Counted from the first letter of the stretch, positions 6,663 to 16,081 are shown. The stretch is DNA of 64,000 nucleotides from Dyadobacter sp. CY343 (GCF_021390335.1 NZ_JAJUXK010000001.1:558001-622000); one strand, 5' to 3'. Numbers and translations are program-made. Notes: generated by a model not told the origin, from the letters alone.

Positions 6663-8651
6663 ATGAAAAACTTTACAGTACTGGTTATGTTATTCCTACT
6701 AAACCTGGCGGCAGTAAGCCCCGGGTTTGCTATGACCGGGGGAGACTGCGGTTGTACGGATTCCGAAAATGGCCTGAAAAACGGAAGTTTCGAATCCGGG
6801 ACTAACAATTGGAGTAAAACTGAGGGGACAGATTTTCAAACTAATAGGTCGTACAATGTATGTGGCGACAAAAACGGTGTGATCAACGGATCTGGTATCG
6901 TCTATCAGGTTGTTGATCTCGCAGGAGGCAGCCAGGTGAACCTGTCCGTATATGGAGGAACGCACAATGCGGCTCGTAATCACCAGTTCAAAATCAATTT
7001 CTATACAAGTGACAATCGTTTGATAGAAGGAAGAGATAACCGGGTGGAGATCGATATGAATTACCAGGTGACGGATAGCCGGCTCAGACAATACAATGCT
7101 TCGATCACTGCTCCCGCCAATGCAGCGAAAGTTGTATTTTCTATCGTATCAGGTGGTGATTATTTCAAATTCGATGTGGCTTGTCTGACGATCACGCCGC
7201 CCGCACCATCGGATTGCGGCTGCCCTGACGATCAGAATGCGATTAAAAACGGAAGCTTCGAGTCAGGCACAGACCACTGGTCTAAATCTGAGGGTACCAA
7301 CTTTATCAGCGAGCCTCCATATAGTGTATGTGGTCACAAAAACGGGTTGATCACTGGTCACGGTACAATTTTTCAGGAAGTGAACGTAACGCAGGGTAGT
7401 GTGGTGAACGTAAAAGTTTTCGGCGGCACGCACGATACCGGTCTCAACCACCAGTTTAAGCTTGAATTTTACAACAGCGCTGGTGCATTGGTTGCTATCG
7501 AAATTAACGATGATAATACCAGGCAAATGGATTACCGCGTGACCCAGCTGCATAAGTTGCAGGAATATAACCTGTCGGCTACCGCGCCGCTTGGTGCAGT
7601 GAAGGTTCGTTTCTCGGTGATTTCGGGTGGTAATTACTTCAAAATAGATGGTGTTTGTATGGGCATTACGCCTCCTCCGACGCCGGTTTGCGAAACTTGC
7701 AACAACAACAAGCTGACGAACGCAAGTTTTGAAGAAGATGCAGCTGGCTGGGAAACTACGGGTAACGTAATAGCAAACAATGCGATCGCAAACTGCGGGG
7801 AGAAAAGCCTGATCCTGTCCGGCTCGTCAACTTTCCGTCAGGATGTACCTATGCTGCCGACTTACGGCAATACGGTGACGCTTATTTTCTGGGGAGCTGT
7901 GCTTGAAGACAGAGACCAAAAAGTTGAGATCGTATTCCTGGACGGTTCTTCGAAAGTATTGGGTACCCTGACGCAGCAAATCGACAAACTGGTCAATTCT
8001 AGTCCCTGGGGATTAGAGCGTTACACTTTGAGCGGCGCGGTTCCGCAAGGCACGGAGGTTGTGCGCGTTCAGGGATCTCAGTCGGATAATTACCTGGCCA
8101 TAGACGGAACCTGTCTTACTTTCGCAGGCCCGCCACTTCCGGTGACATTGGCTTCTTTCAATGCTAAAAAAGAAGGAAATACTGCTTCACTGGTGTGGAC
8201 AACGACATTTGAAAGCAATTCTGACCACTTTGATGTGCAGCACAGCGGCGATGGGAAAAACTGGAAGGTACTTACCTCTATCCAGGCCCAGGGCGAGAGT
8301 GCCGACGATGTTACTTACACCTATACGCACACTAATCCTTTCGCTATCAATCTGTACAGACTCAAAATGGTGGACGCAGACGGTACGTTTGCTTTCAGCG
8401 AGATAAAAAGTCTGAATTTCGATGCAGCTGAGCAAATGAATATCTATCCAAATCCTGCCGTAGATCGCATCAAGTTTGAAGGTGCCCAGCAGATCAACAA
8501 TGTGAAGGTTTACAACCAAAACGGTGTGTTGATCCTGAATACCAAACCGGATGCAGCCAACGAAGTGGATTTGACCAGACTGGTTCAGGGAACCTACTTT
8601 GTGAAAGTGAACGATGGCGCAGTAACCCGGAAAATCCTGGTTGTCAGATAG
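6663..8651 (+). CDS. Secreted three-repeat protein with type IX secretion C-terminal domain
   Basis: 662 residues with a Sec signal peptide (about 1-24). Three related modules follow at roughly 29-180, 184-337 and 344-490. Each begins with a Cys-containing turn, then NGSFESG..WSK-type CBM/jelly-roll sequence, and ends with a block such as SGGDYFKFD..C or SGGNYFKIDGVC. The first two are close copies and the third has diverged. A fibronectin-like segment (LPVTLASFNAKKEGNTASLVW) covers about 494-585. The last 74 residues (589-662) are a type A T9SS sorting domain: NIYPNPAVDRIKFEG, then GTYFVKV and KILVVR. It should be exported across the outer membrane by T9SS and attached to the surface or released. 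The modules suggest binding to glycans; the ligand is unknown. A strong terminator follows. Confidence 0.85.
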   Translation: MKNFTVLVMLFLLNLAAVSPGFAMTGGDCGCTDSENGLKNGSFESGTNNWSKTEGTDFQTNRSYNVCGDKNGVINGSGIVYQVVDLAGGSQVNLSVYGGTHNAARNHQFKINFYTSDNRLIEGRDNRVEIDMNYQVTDSRLRQYNASITAPANAAKVVFSIVSGGDYFKFDVACLTITPPAPSDCGCPDDQNAIKNGSFESGTDHWSKSEGTNFISEPPYSVCGHKNGLITGHGTIFQEVNVTQGSVVNVKVFGGTHDTGLNHQFKLEFYNSAGALVAIEINDDNTRQMDYRVTQLHKLQEYNLSATAPLGAVKVRFSVISGGNYFKIDGVCMGITPPPTPVCETCNNNKLTNASFEEDAAGWETTGNVIANNAIANCGEKSLILSGSSTFRQDVPMLPTYGNTVTLIFWGAVLEDRDQKVEIVFLDGSSKVLGTLTQQIDKLVNSSPWGLERYTLSGAVPQGTEVVRVQGSQSDNYLAIDGTCLTFAGPPLPVTLASFNAKKEGNTASLVWTTTFESNSDHFDVQHSGDGKNWKVLTSIQAQGESADDVTYTYTHTNPFAINLYRLKMVDADGTFAFSEIKSLNFDAAEQMNIYPNPAVDRIKFEGAQQINNVKVYNQNGVLILNTKPDAANEVDLTRLVQGTYFVKVNDGAVTRKILVVR

Positions 8652-8674
8652 TCAAAATCGAAGGTTCTTATTTG

Positions 8675-8709
8675 AAAAACCCTTTGTCCTGCTCGGGCAA
8701 AGGGTTTTT
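8675..8709 (+). terminator. Rho-independent terminator
   Basis: A perfect 12-bp stem (8675-8686 with 8698-8709) with an 11-base loop ends in a T-run. It lies 24 bp after the stop of the T9SS cargo gene and just before the glycosidase gene. This separates the two and rules out the TTG at 8641 as the glycosidase start. Confidence 0.9.
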
Positions 8710-8715
8710 TATTAT

Positions 8716-10134
8716 ATGTTTATACCTTTTAGTAAAACGGGTTACATTTTGGCAGCAGCTACAACGCATATTTCCGGTATTTCAGAACAGGATGAAAGTC
8801 AATTTAGCCGCGCCGATTTTGGCGCCGATTTTCAGTGGGGAGTCGCTACTGCTGCCTACCAGATCGAAGGCGCTGTAAATACCGACGGGCGGGGCGACTG
8901 TATCTGGGATACTTTTGCAAAAAGAAAAGGGAAGATCAAGTTAGGTCAAGATGCGACCGAAGCCTGCGATTTCTATCATCGATATGAAAGTGACCTGCAA
9001 CTCGTCAAAGAGTTGGGCTTCAAGCAATTCAGGTTTTCCATTTCCTGGTCACGCATTTTGCCGCAAGGCACCGGCACTGTTAATGAGGCCGGGATTTTAT
9101 TTTATAATAACCTCATCAATAAATGCCTGGAACTTGGGATAGAGCCCTGGATCACACTTTATCACTGGGATCTGCCGCAGGCGCTGGAAAACCGGGGCGG
9201 TTGGATGAACAGGGATATTGTGAGCTGGTTTTCGGAATATACTGCCGTTTGTGCCAAAGCATTCGGCGACCGCGTGCGCTGCTGGATCGTATTAAATGAA
9301 CCGATGGCGGTAGCCGGGCTGGGTTACACAACCGGCCTTCACGCGCCTGGGAGAAAGGGTATCTGGAATTTTCTCCCAGTAATGCACCACCTTGCATTAT
9401 GTCAGGCGGAAAGCGGACGTATTCTGCGGGCGGAGGTTACCAATGCATATATTGGAACGGCCGTTTCGTGTTCGTATGTGTATCCGAACAGCAGCAGCAC
9501 CGCCGACGTGCGGGCCGCAAGACGGGCAGACGCATTGATGAACCGGCTTTTTGTAGAACCTGCATTAGGGCTGGGATATCCTGTCGATGCATTTCCGTTT
9601 TTGGCCAAAGTGAAAAGATATATGCAGCCCGGCGATCTGGAAAAGCTCAGATTTGATTTTGACTTTATCGGTTTACAAAACTATTTCAGTGTGGTGGTCA
9701 AGCACTCTTACCTCGCTCCGGTTCTGTGGCTGAAAGAAGTACCGGCAAGTTTGCGGAATGTGAAGGTGACGAGTATGGGCTGGGAAATTGATCCTGACGG
9801 AATGTTCAAAATCCTGAAACAATTTGCTGCGTACCCGGGTGTACGAGATATTATAGTATCTGAAAACGGGGCTGCTTTTGAGGATATTCGGCGAGAGGAC
9901 AAAGTAGATGATCCCGATCGCACGGTTTATTTTCAGCAATATTTAAAAGCTATTTTGAGAGCGCGGAAAGAAGGGATTAATGTAAAAGGATATTTCGCCT
10001 GGACTTTGATGGACAATTTTGAATGGGCAGAAGGTTACCTTGCGCGATTCGGATTAGTATTTGTAGATTTCAAAACCCAGAAACGCATTGTAAAAAGCTC
10101 CGGTCGCTGGTTCAGTCAGTTTTTGAAATCTTAA
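8716..10134 (+). CDS. Glycoside hydrolase family 1 beta-glucosidase-like enzyme
   Basis: 472 residues from ATG 8716, the first start after the terminator. GH1 features are complete: the N-terminal FQWGVATAAYQIEGA block, the acid/base glutamate in LNEP (E195) and the nucleophile in SENG (E383), plus the substrate-binding tryptophan block FAWTLMDNFEWAEGY near the end. Such enzymes hydrolyse beta-glucosides or beta-galactosides with retention. The first 30 residues (MFIPFSKTGYILAAATTHISG) precede the domain and are not a clear signal peptide, so the protein is probably cytoplasmic; a start further downstream is possible. No transporter or regulator of sugar uptake adjoins it. Confidence 0.92.
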   Translation: MFIPFSKTGYILAAATTHISGISEQDESQFSRADFGADFQWGVATAAYQIEGAVNTDGRGDCIWDTFAKRKGKIKLGQDATEACDFYHRYESDLQLVKELGFKQFRFSISWSRILPQGTGTVNEAGILFYNNLINKCLELGIEPWITLYHWDLPQALENRGGWMNRDIVSWFSEYTAVCAKAFGDRVRCWIVLNEPMAVAGLGYTTGLHAPGRKGIWNFLPVMHHLALCQAESGRILRAEVTNAYIGTAVSCSYVYPNSSSTADVRAARRADALMNRLFVEPALGLGYPVDAFPFLAKVKRYMQPGDLEKLRFDFDFIGLQNYFSVVVKHSYLAPVLWLKEVPASLRNVKVTSMGWEIDPDGMFKILKQFAAYPGVRDIIVSENGAAFEDIRREDKVDDPDRTVYFQQYLKAILRARKEGINVKGYFAWTLMDNFEWAEGYLARFGLVFVDFKTQKRIVKSSGRWFSQFLKS

Positions 10135-10174
10135 ATGCTAGTGGCTCATCCACAAGTGATTATTAGTTTTAACC

Positions 10175-10402
10175 TTACAAATTAAGAATGTCCTTCGCTT
10201 CCTTTTCCGAATAATAGGGGGCCAGTTCTGCTTCATCAATAATTTCCTGAACCTGCTCGTCTGTAGCGGGTGTCGCTTTTTCCGCATCGACGTGATCCCC
10301 GGTTTTGAGCGTGATCAGTCCCCTTTGTTCGAGCGTTTGCAGGATTTTCCATACAAGATCATTATCGGCCTGGTCAACTACTTCAATCTGATACATATTC
10401 AT
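10175..10402 (-). CDS. Small conserved-looking protein of unknown function
   Basis: 75 residues, acidic, without membrane segments. It starts MNMYQIEVVDQADNDLVWKI; the second Met gives an equally likely start. The middle has an LQTLEQRGLITL helix-turn and the C-terminus a YSEKEAKDILNL tail, which resembles the toxin-binding ends of some small antitoxins. No toxin gene adjoins it, so an antitoxin role is only a guess. The composition and the clean 3-prime gap to the GH1 gene support a real gene. Confidence 0.6.
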   Translation of the reverse strand: MNMYQIEVVDQADNDLVWKILQTLEQRGLITLKTGDHVDAEKATPATDEQVQEIIDEAELAPYYSEKEAKDILNL

Positions 10403-10623
10403 TGGGTTAATAATTGGAATAATAGAAGTTCAAAAACCGTACCTGTACCCAATAGTCGCAGCAGTTCTTATTTGCGGTTTGTACCAAATGTCCGTAATTG
10501 AACAAGATGTTATATTCAAATGGCTGATAATCAGTATTAAAACTTCTGGCTTTATTCTTTCTAACTATTTCACGCAACCTAACCTTTTATTTAAGCATCA
10601 TTAAAAAACAAATTCGACCGATC

Positions 10624-11664
10624 ATGAAAACAAGAACTTTACTATTAGCTGCACTGAGCCTGCTGTTGCACACGGCGGTGATTGCCCAGTCCGACGATGA
10701 AAAGCCTTACGTTAGCAAGAAATTTACAAATGCATCTTTAAAAGAACTGAAAGTCGAAACATCGGGCGGCTCTATTGCTGTAACAGGCGGCCAAAACGAT
10801 GGTTTTCGGGTGGATATGTACGTGCGGCCTAATAATTGGAATGGAAAAAAAGAATTGTCGAAAGAGGAGATAGAAGATAGGCTGGAAGATTTCGACATTC
10901 TGATCGGGACAGAGGGGAACAGGGTAGTGGCTACCGCAAAGCGTAAAAACGGTGTGAAATGGAATGATAAAAGCGTTTCTATCGGCTTCAAGGTTTTTGC
11001 GCCAAGAAATATTGCTACCAATCTTAAAACGAGCGGCGGCAGCATTAAAATCGCTTCATTGACGGGCGAGCAGAATTTTGCTACCAGCGGCGGGAGCTTG
11101 AAGGTGGACGATCTGAGCGGGGTGATCCGCGGCCGCACATCCGGCGGGAGCATTGACGTCGCAAATTGCAGGGATGAAATTATCCTGGAAACGAGCGGCG
11201 GAAGTATCAAGGCGCTGGAATTGAAAGGAAAAATCGAGCTGAATACCTCCGGTGGCAGCATTCATTTGAATAATATCGACGGGGAAATTATGGCGCATAC
11301 GAGTGGTGGAAGTGTGAAAGGCGAGAATATCAGCGGCGCGTTGGATACCGGCACTTCGGGCGGTTCTGTGAGGCTGGCCAACGTTTCGGGCAGCATCAAG
11401 GCAAGTACGAGCGCAGGGAGTGTGGAAGTGGAGTTGACGAAGCTGGGCAAGTATGTTGATATTTCAAGCTCGGCCGGCAGCGTTCGTGTAACAATGCCGA
11501 TGGACGCAGGTATGGATCTGAATCTGAGAGGAAATAAGGTGAATATCCCTTTGAGAAATTTCAACGGTCGCGCAGAAAAGGAACATGTAAGCGGAACGAT
11601 GAATGGCGGCGGAATTCCCGTTACTCTTTCGGCCAGCGCGGGCAGCGTCTACGTCAATCAATAA
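10624..11664 (+). CDS. DUF4097-family beta-helix protein, exported
   Basis: 346 residues with a signal peptide cleaved after VIAQ at about 22. Most of the protein is a ladder of short repeats carrying TSGGSI/V or SAGSV every 18-22 residues (for example TSGGSIKIASL, TSGGSLKVDDL, TSGGSIDVANC, TSGGSIKALEL, TSGGSIHLNNI). This is the pattern of DUF4097 right-handed beta-helix proteins, probably adhesin-like and located in the periplasm or on the surface. Its job is unknown; in Bacteroidota such proteins often accompany envelope-stress regulators, but none is adjacent here. A hairpin terminator follows. Confidence 0.85.
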   Translation: MKTRTLLLAALSLLLHTAVIAQSDDEKPYVSKKFTNASLKELKVETSGGSIAVTGGQNDGFRVDMYVRPNNWNGKKELSKEEIEDRLEDFDILIGTEGNRVVATAKRKNGVKWNDKSVSIGFKVFAPRNIATNLKTSGGSIKIASLTGEQNFATSGGSLKVDDLSGVIRGRTSGGSIDVANCRDEIILETSGGSIKALELKGKIELNTSGGSIHLNNIDGEIMAHTSGGSVKGENISGALDTGTSGGSVRLANVSGSIKASTSAGSVEVELTKLGKYVDISSSAGSVRVTMPMDAGMDLNLRGNKVNIPLRNFNGRAEKEHVSGTMNGGGIPVTLSASAGSVYVNQ

Positions 11665-11684
11665 GTTTTTTGATTACCGGGAAG

Positions 11685-11713
11685 GCGTCGCGTGCATGCG
11701 TGACGCTTTTTTT
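11685..11713 (+). terminator. Rho-independent terminator
   Basis: Stem 11685-11692 (GCGTCGCG) pairs with 11699-11706 (CGTGACGC, one G-T pair) around a 6-base loop and is followed by seven T residues. It lies 21 bp after the DUF4097 gene. Confidence 0.85.
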
Positions 11714-11779
11714 ATTTGCAAAATCTGATACCAAATCAGGGAAGTGACGTCAAAAGAGAAATTCTCACTCTTTTGACTT

Positions 11780-12751
11780 ATGTACAAAAAACTGACAGCG
11801 CTTTTCCAGGACTACTTTGGTGTTTCCAAAAAAGAAGCGCGGGGCGCGTTGGCGCTCATTCTAATTTGTGTGGTGCTGATCTGGACACCTTTTGTGTTCC
11901 GTCGTTTCATTTTGCCACTAATGCCGCCTTCCACCGAGCCGCTGACCGCGCAGAAGCTGGATAGTATTGTCGCGGGAATTGAGACCGAGAATGCATTGAA
12001 GCGTGAAAATGACCGCGGATTTTCGACAAGAAACTTGGAATCGAAAAGTAAAAAACCGGTCAGGCTTTTCCGTTTTGACCCAAATACTGCCTCTGTGGAA
12101 CAGCTGACGGAACTTGGTATCCCAGCTTTTCTGGCAAAGAGAATTGACAAGTTCAGATCGAAAGGCGGTAAATTCAGGAAGAAGGAAGACCTGCTCAATA
12201 TTTACTATTTCCCATCCGACCTGTATCAAAAGCTGGAAGGTTACCTAGTACTGCCGGCAAATGAAAATGCGCAAGCCAATACAAAATTTGGTGAAAGTGC
12301 AAGAAGACCAAATGCGACCGGAGCTTTACCCAAGTACCGGACACCCACAATAACCGCGTTTGATATTAACACTGCGGACACGACTCAATTGGTAAGGCTC
12401 AAAGGTATTGGAACAAAGTTGTCACTAAGAATTTTGAAATTCCGGGATGGACTCGGTGGTTTTCACTCCCAAAATCAGTTTTCTGAGATATTCGGCCTCG
12501 ATTCGCTGGCATTGGCGGAACTGCACAAGTACGCATCGATCTCGGTGCCGGTTACGAAAATCAATATCAATGTCGCGACGGCGGAGGAACTGGGCAGACA
12601 CAGCTATCTGAAAAATAAAAAGCTGGTTTCGATCATTATTAATTACCGAAACCAACATGGGAACTACCGGAATAGCGACGATTTGAAAAAGGTAAAAGCG
12701 ATCGACGAAGAGTTGATCCGGAAACTGGAACCTTACCTTTCGTTCGACTAA
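11780..12751 (+). CDS. Membrane-anchored helix-hairpin-helix (ComEA-like) protein
   Basis: 323 residues. One membrane segment at about 23-43 (GALALILICVVLIW) leaves the C-terminal part outside the cytoplasm. Three helix-hairpin-helix modules follow at about 92-150, 191-245 and 264-320, each opening with an N-[ST]A or NVAT turn (FDPNTASVEQL, FDINTADTTQL, ININVATAEEL) and holding an LxGIG or YLKN hairpin. ComEA proteins bind incoming DNA in natural competence; this one is longer than classic ComEA (one or two HhH units) and could bind DNA in the periplasm. No comEC or pilus gene is nearby. It converges with the LOG-family gene, with 6 bp between stops. Confidence 0.8.
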   Translation: MYKKLTALFQDYFGVSKKEARGALALILICVVLIWTPFVFRRFILPLMPPSTEPLTAQKLDSIVAGIETENALKRENDRGFSTRNLESKSKKPVRLFRFDPNTASVEQLTELGIPAFLAKRIDKFRSKGGKFRKKEDLLNIYYFPSDLYQKLEGYLVLPANENAQANTKFGESARRPNATGALPKYRTPTITAFDINTADTTQLVRLKGIGTKLSLRILKFRDGLGGFHSQNQFSEIFGLDSLALAELHKYASISVPVTKININVATAEELGRHSYLKNKKLVSIIINYRNQHGNYRNSDDLKKVKAIDEELIRKLEPYLSFD

Positions 12752-12757
12752 TACCAA

Positions 12758-13543
12758 TCAAAAGTTCGGTTTCAGCAGGTATTTCGAATAGAAATTGTCA
12801 ATTACCTGCACCGCCTCGTCGGGCGTATCTACTACGCTGATCAGTTTCATATCTTCCGGATTGATGTTTTTTTCTGTCAGCATCGTTCCTTTGATCCAGT
12901 CGAGCAGGCCGGTCCAATACGAGCTGCCCACGAGCACAATAGGAAAGCGGCCGATTTTCTTGGTTTGAATCAGCGTCATCGCTTCGAACAGTTCGTCGAG
13001 TGTACCGAAACCGCCGGGCATGACGATAAAACCCTGTGAATATTTGACGAACATCACTTTGCGTACAAAGAAAAAATCGAAGTTGATGCTCTTATCGTGG
13101 TCGATGTAAATATTGCTATGCTGTTCAAAAGGCAGTTTAATATTCAACCCGACGGATTTACCGCCCTGCTCGAATGCACCTTTATTACCCGCTTCCATGA
13201 TACCCGGTCCGCCGCCTGTGATCACACCATATCCGTGACGAACCAGCTTGGCCGCGATTTCCTCGGCTGTTTTATAATGCGGGTTATCAGGCAATGTGCG
13301 CGCCGAACCGAAAAGGGAAACGCAGGGGCCAATCTTGGCTAGCTTGTCGAAACCTTCCACAAACTCGGCCATTACCTTGAATATAACCCACGAATCTGCA
13401 CTTTTTATTTCACTCCAGTTTCTATCTTCAAATGCTTCTTTAATCCTTTTTTCATCTTCCGGAACAGCCGGATTGAGAAGGGATACATCGACTAATTCTG
13501 CATTGGTTGGCTTATTTTCTTCACTCATATTCTCTTGCTGCAT
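12758..13543 (-). CDS. LOG-family protein (TIGR00730 Rossmann fold)
   Basis: 261 residues. The two family motifs are present: GGGPGIMEAGNKGAF from residue 110 and PGGFGTLDE at 176-184, the nucleotide-monophosphate phosphoribohydrolase signature found in cytokinin-activating LOG enzymes and bacterial homologues. The predicted reaction is release of a base from a nucleoside 5-prime-monophosphate; the true bacterial substrate is not shown by sequence. About 50 residues of N-terminal extension are charged. A start at Met6 (13528) is nearly as good as the first Met. Confidence 0.88.
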   Translation of the reverse strand: MQQENMSEENKPTNAELVDVSLLNPAVPEDEKRIKEAFEDRNWSEIKSADSWVIFKVMAEFVEGFDKLAKIGPCVSLFGSARTLPDNPHYKTAEEIAAKLVRHGYGVITGGGPGIMEAGNKGAFEQGGKSVGLNIKLPFEQHSNIYIDHDKSINFDFFFVRKVMFVKYSQGFIVMPGGFGTLDELFEAMTLIQTKKIGRFPIVLVGSSYWTGLLDWIKGTMLTEKNINPEDMKLISVVDTPDEAVQVIDNFYSKYLLKPNF

Positions 13544-13566
13544 TTAATTGTTAAATGAGATAGTGG

Positions 13567-13574
13567 TATTTTTG
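13567..13574 (+). promoter_or_regulatory. -7 promoter element of rpiB
   Basis: TATTTTTG matches TAnnTTTG and lies 81 bp before the ATG of rpiB, within the 112-bp gap to the divergent LOG gene. Confidence 0.5.
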
Positions 13575-13655
13575 TAATACTAACGTCCAAAACAGAGAAC
13601 GTTTTCTACTAACTTTCCGTCCTAAACCAGACGGGCCTTAATTAACAGAAAAGTA

Positions 13656-14087
13656 ATGAGAAAAATTGCTATCGGCTCAGATCACGCCGGATTTCCATAT
13701 AAAGAACCTATTGTTGAGTGGCTGAATGCTAACGGTTTCGAAACCAAGGATTTCGGGACTTACAGTGCAGATTCTGCCGATTACGCCGATTTCGCGCATC
13801 CGGTTGCGAGTGCTGTCGAGAGTGGGGAGTATGAAAAAGGGGTATTGCTGTGCGGAAGCGGTCAGGGCGTTTGCATTACCGCCAATAAGCATCAGGGAAT
13901 CCGGGCTGCATTGGTTTGGGATTTGCCGCTCGCTGCACTTGCGCGCCAGCATAACGATTCGAATGTGATCTGTTTTCCTGTTCGGTTTATTGAACTGGAA
14001 ACTGCGCTCGCGAGTCTGGAAGCTTTTTTGGCGACTGAATTTGAAGGCGGCCGCCACCAGACGCGGGTTGATAAAATATCCTGCTAG
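13656..14087 (+). CDS. rpiB: Ribose-5-phosphate isomerase B
   Basis: 143 residues, the normal RpiB length. The N-terminal IGSDHAGF block (D9, H10), the catalytic cysteine C66 in LLCGSGQGVCITANK, and ARQHNDSN with its phosphate-binding histidine are all present. It interconverts ribose 5-phosphate and ribulose 5-phosphate in the cytoplasm. Its last four bases overlap the end of the convergent membrane-protein gene. Confidence 0.93.
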   Translation: MRKIAIGSDHAGFPYKEPIVEWLNANGFETKDFGTYSADSADYADFAHPVASAVESGEYEKGVLLCGSGQGVCITANKHQGIRAALVWDLPLAALARQHNDSNVICFPVRFIELETALASLEAFLATEFEGGRHQTRVDKISC

Positions 14088-15496
14088 TTGATTCGCTGAT
14101 AAATACCTTTCCAGGGGCTGAGCTCGTATTGTTCTTTCAGAGCCGGCACCCTGCTCAACAATTTTGGCATCATATTGACCTTGTCGATCACATAATCGGG
14201 CGGGTCTTTCTTGAAATTGTCGTACACGTGGATCACGCTGTCGAAATTGTCGAGATTTCTTAAATCGTAACTGGCGAGCTCCCAGTTGAGGTACGGTGTA
14301 GCGGTGAAATTATTCATGTATTCGCCGCTGTGACTGCCCAGTACCAGTATCCTTTTCCCGTTGATCTGCTCGGGAAGGTTAGCCTGCTTTGTCCTCAAAT
14401 TTTCCAGCTTACCCATTGAAAGACCAGGGATAATGCCCCTCAATCCCTGGTATTGGATCAATATGATCACTGCGCCCATTAATGTGAATTGCAGCTCATC
14501 GGCCCAGCTGTTTTTCTTAAAACTTTGAAAATAATGCGTGGCAAAAAATGCGGCAGGCGGTATGAAGATCACAAACTGCATTGGCGCCAAAAACTGCATT
14601 AAGGGTATCGTAAAAACGGCTACTATAAACCACAGCGCCATAACCTGCTGAATGCGAGTCTGATAGTTGACAAAGCGCAGGGTAGTGAATATCCGCATAA
14701 AACCCATTATTCCAAACCCAAGCGGCAAAAGCAGCGAGGCCAGGAGCGACGAGAAATCGTTGAGGTTATATTGTTTTACCTGAAATACAGAAGTGAGCAG
14801 GTTTCTGTTGAGACTTTCCATTCCATTATTTAAATAGAAAAACAGCACGACCATCATCAAAGGAAATATCGAACCGAAAAGACCCAGTAAATGGTGGCGG
14901 AATGTAGAGCCGGTGTAAAAAAGCAAAGCCAGAAACGCCCAGACAACAAAAAGGGAAGCTGGCAGATAGAATAGGGTAGCAATACCTACATACAAGCCCA
15001 TTTCAAAAACCTGCGTAGTAACCTCGCGCCTCACTAGGATTTTTACGATTGAACCAAAAGCAAATAACAAAAAGGTATTCGCCATCAGCATCGGTGAAAG
15101 CGTTCCCATATCGAAGGAGATATTGAGAAAAAGCGCATACAGCGCGCCGGGCAGGAAAGTGCGTTCCGGGAAAACTTCCCGTGAATGTATTACGTAGTTG
15201 AAATAAAGAATCTGGACCAGTGAAACGGTAATCGCGGCGATCTGGTAGACCCATTGCGTGCGGCCGAAAAGGCTGTCGATGAGCCAGTAGGTAAGTCCCG
15301 AAAACGGGCTTACGTTGTCCCACACATCCCGGTAGAGCATAAAGCCGCGCCCCATTTGCTCACCCACCAGCATCCAGCTCAGTTCGGGGATCAATAGGGG
15401 AGATCCTCCCAGGAAAAACGGCAGGCGCAGCAGCAGGAAGAATACGACCAGGCTGATCGTCTGATACCTTGCGTTGACTCGGAAAAAACTAAGCAA
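14084..15496 (-). CDS. Polytopic membrane protein, probably DUF6427-like
   Basis: 470 residues with about ten or more hydrophobic segments from residue 13 to about 360 (for example SLVVFFLLLRLPFFLGG, TFLLFAFGSIVKIL, ASLLLPLGFGIMGFM, GAVIILIQYQGL), then a soluble C-terminal tail of roughly 100 residues. The arrangement recalls the uncharacterised DUF6427 family of Bacteroidota and, more distantly, membrane glycosyltransferases. I see no catalytic motif and do not assign a function. It overlaps the 3-prime end of rpiB by four bases, tail to tail. Confidence 0.72.
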   Translation of the reverse strand: MLSFFRVNARYQTISLVVFFLLLRLPFFLGGSPLLIPELSWMLVGEQMGRGFMLYRDVWDNVSPFSGLTYWLIDSLFGRTQWVYQIAAITVSLVQILYFNYVIHSREVFPERTFLPGALYALFLNISFDMGTLSPMLMANTFLLFAFGSIVKILVRREVTTQVFEMGLYVGIATLFYLPASLFVVWAFLALLFYTGSTFRHHLLGLFGSIFPLMMVVLFFYLNNGMESLNRNLLTSVFQVKQYNLNDFSSLLASLLLPLGFGIMGFMRIFTTLRFVNYQTRIQQVMALWFIVAVFTIPLMQFLAPMQFVIFIPPAAFFATHYFQSFKKNSWADELQFTLMGAVIILIQYQGLRGIIPGLSMGKLENLRTKQANLPEQINGKRILVLGSHSGEYMNNFTATPYLNWELASYDLRNLDNFDSVIHVYDNFKKDPPDYVIDKVNMMPKLLSRVPALKEQYELSPWKGIYQRIN

Positions 15497-15700
15497 GAAG
15501 TATGCGGATTATGTAACTTACGGGATAACTTTTACGAAATTACAACGCTGTATTCTACAAAAACAAAATAAGTACGGATATTTGTATTTATTGGAAAACG
15601 TGGAAGGATGATTTGGGAATGTAAGTTTGCATATCCTAAACTGAGAAGCAGACAAGCCGATAAGTAGCGTGCGAACCCTTCTCCGATAATGAAATAACAC

Positions 15701-16081
15701 ATGGAATCGAAAAGACAACAGAAAGTAGGCAGGCAGATACAAAAGGACCTGGGCGAAATTTTCCAGAAAGATGCGCAGCATCTGATCAGCGGGTCGATCG
15801 TTACTATCACTGCAGTGCGCGTCACTCCCGACCTGAGTATTGCAAGAGCTTACCTGAGCTTTCTGCCCGAAAAAAATAAGACCATTTTACTGGACACGAT
15901 CAAGGAGAATACGCGTTTTATCCGTCAGAAACTGGCTGAGCGCGTTCGTCACCAGCTTCGCATTGTTCCACATCTGCAATTTTATATGGACGATACTGCT
16001 GAATATGCTGCCAAAATGGAGCTGCTATTCTCGGATATCGTCATACCTCCGCCGACCCCGGACGAGGATGAAGAAAATTAA
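15701..16081 (+). CDS. rbfA: Ribosome-binding factor A
   Basis: 126 residues, one KH-type RbfA domain. It starts MESKRQQKVGRQIQKDLGEIFQ and continues ITAVRVTPDLSIARAYLSF and RHQLRIVPHLQFYMDD, all typical of RbfA. It matures the 30S ribosomal subunit at the 5-prime end of 16S rRNA. The acidic tail (PDEDEEN) is not conserved. It leads a likely operon with the permease 17 bp downstream. Confidence 0.94.
   Translation: MESKRQQKVGRQIQKDLGEIFQKDAQHLISGSIVTITAVRVTPDLSIARAYLSFLPEKNKTILLDTIKENTRFIRQKLAERVRHQLRIVPHLQFYMDDTAEYAAKMELLFSDIVIPPPTPDEDEEN

Noticed and set aside
8641..8715. Upstream extension of the GH1 enzyme to a TTG at 8641
   Set aside because: The extension would run through a perfect terminator hairpin (8675-8709) and overlap the T9SS cargo gene.
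11025..11420. Short regularly spaced repeats, CRISPR-like at first glance
   Set aside because: They are in-frame TSGGS codon repeats of the DUF4097 beta-helix, with degenerate third positions and no constant spacers.
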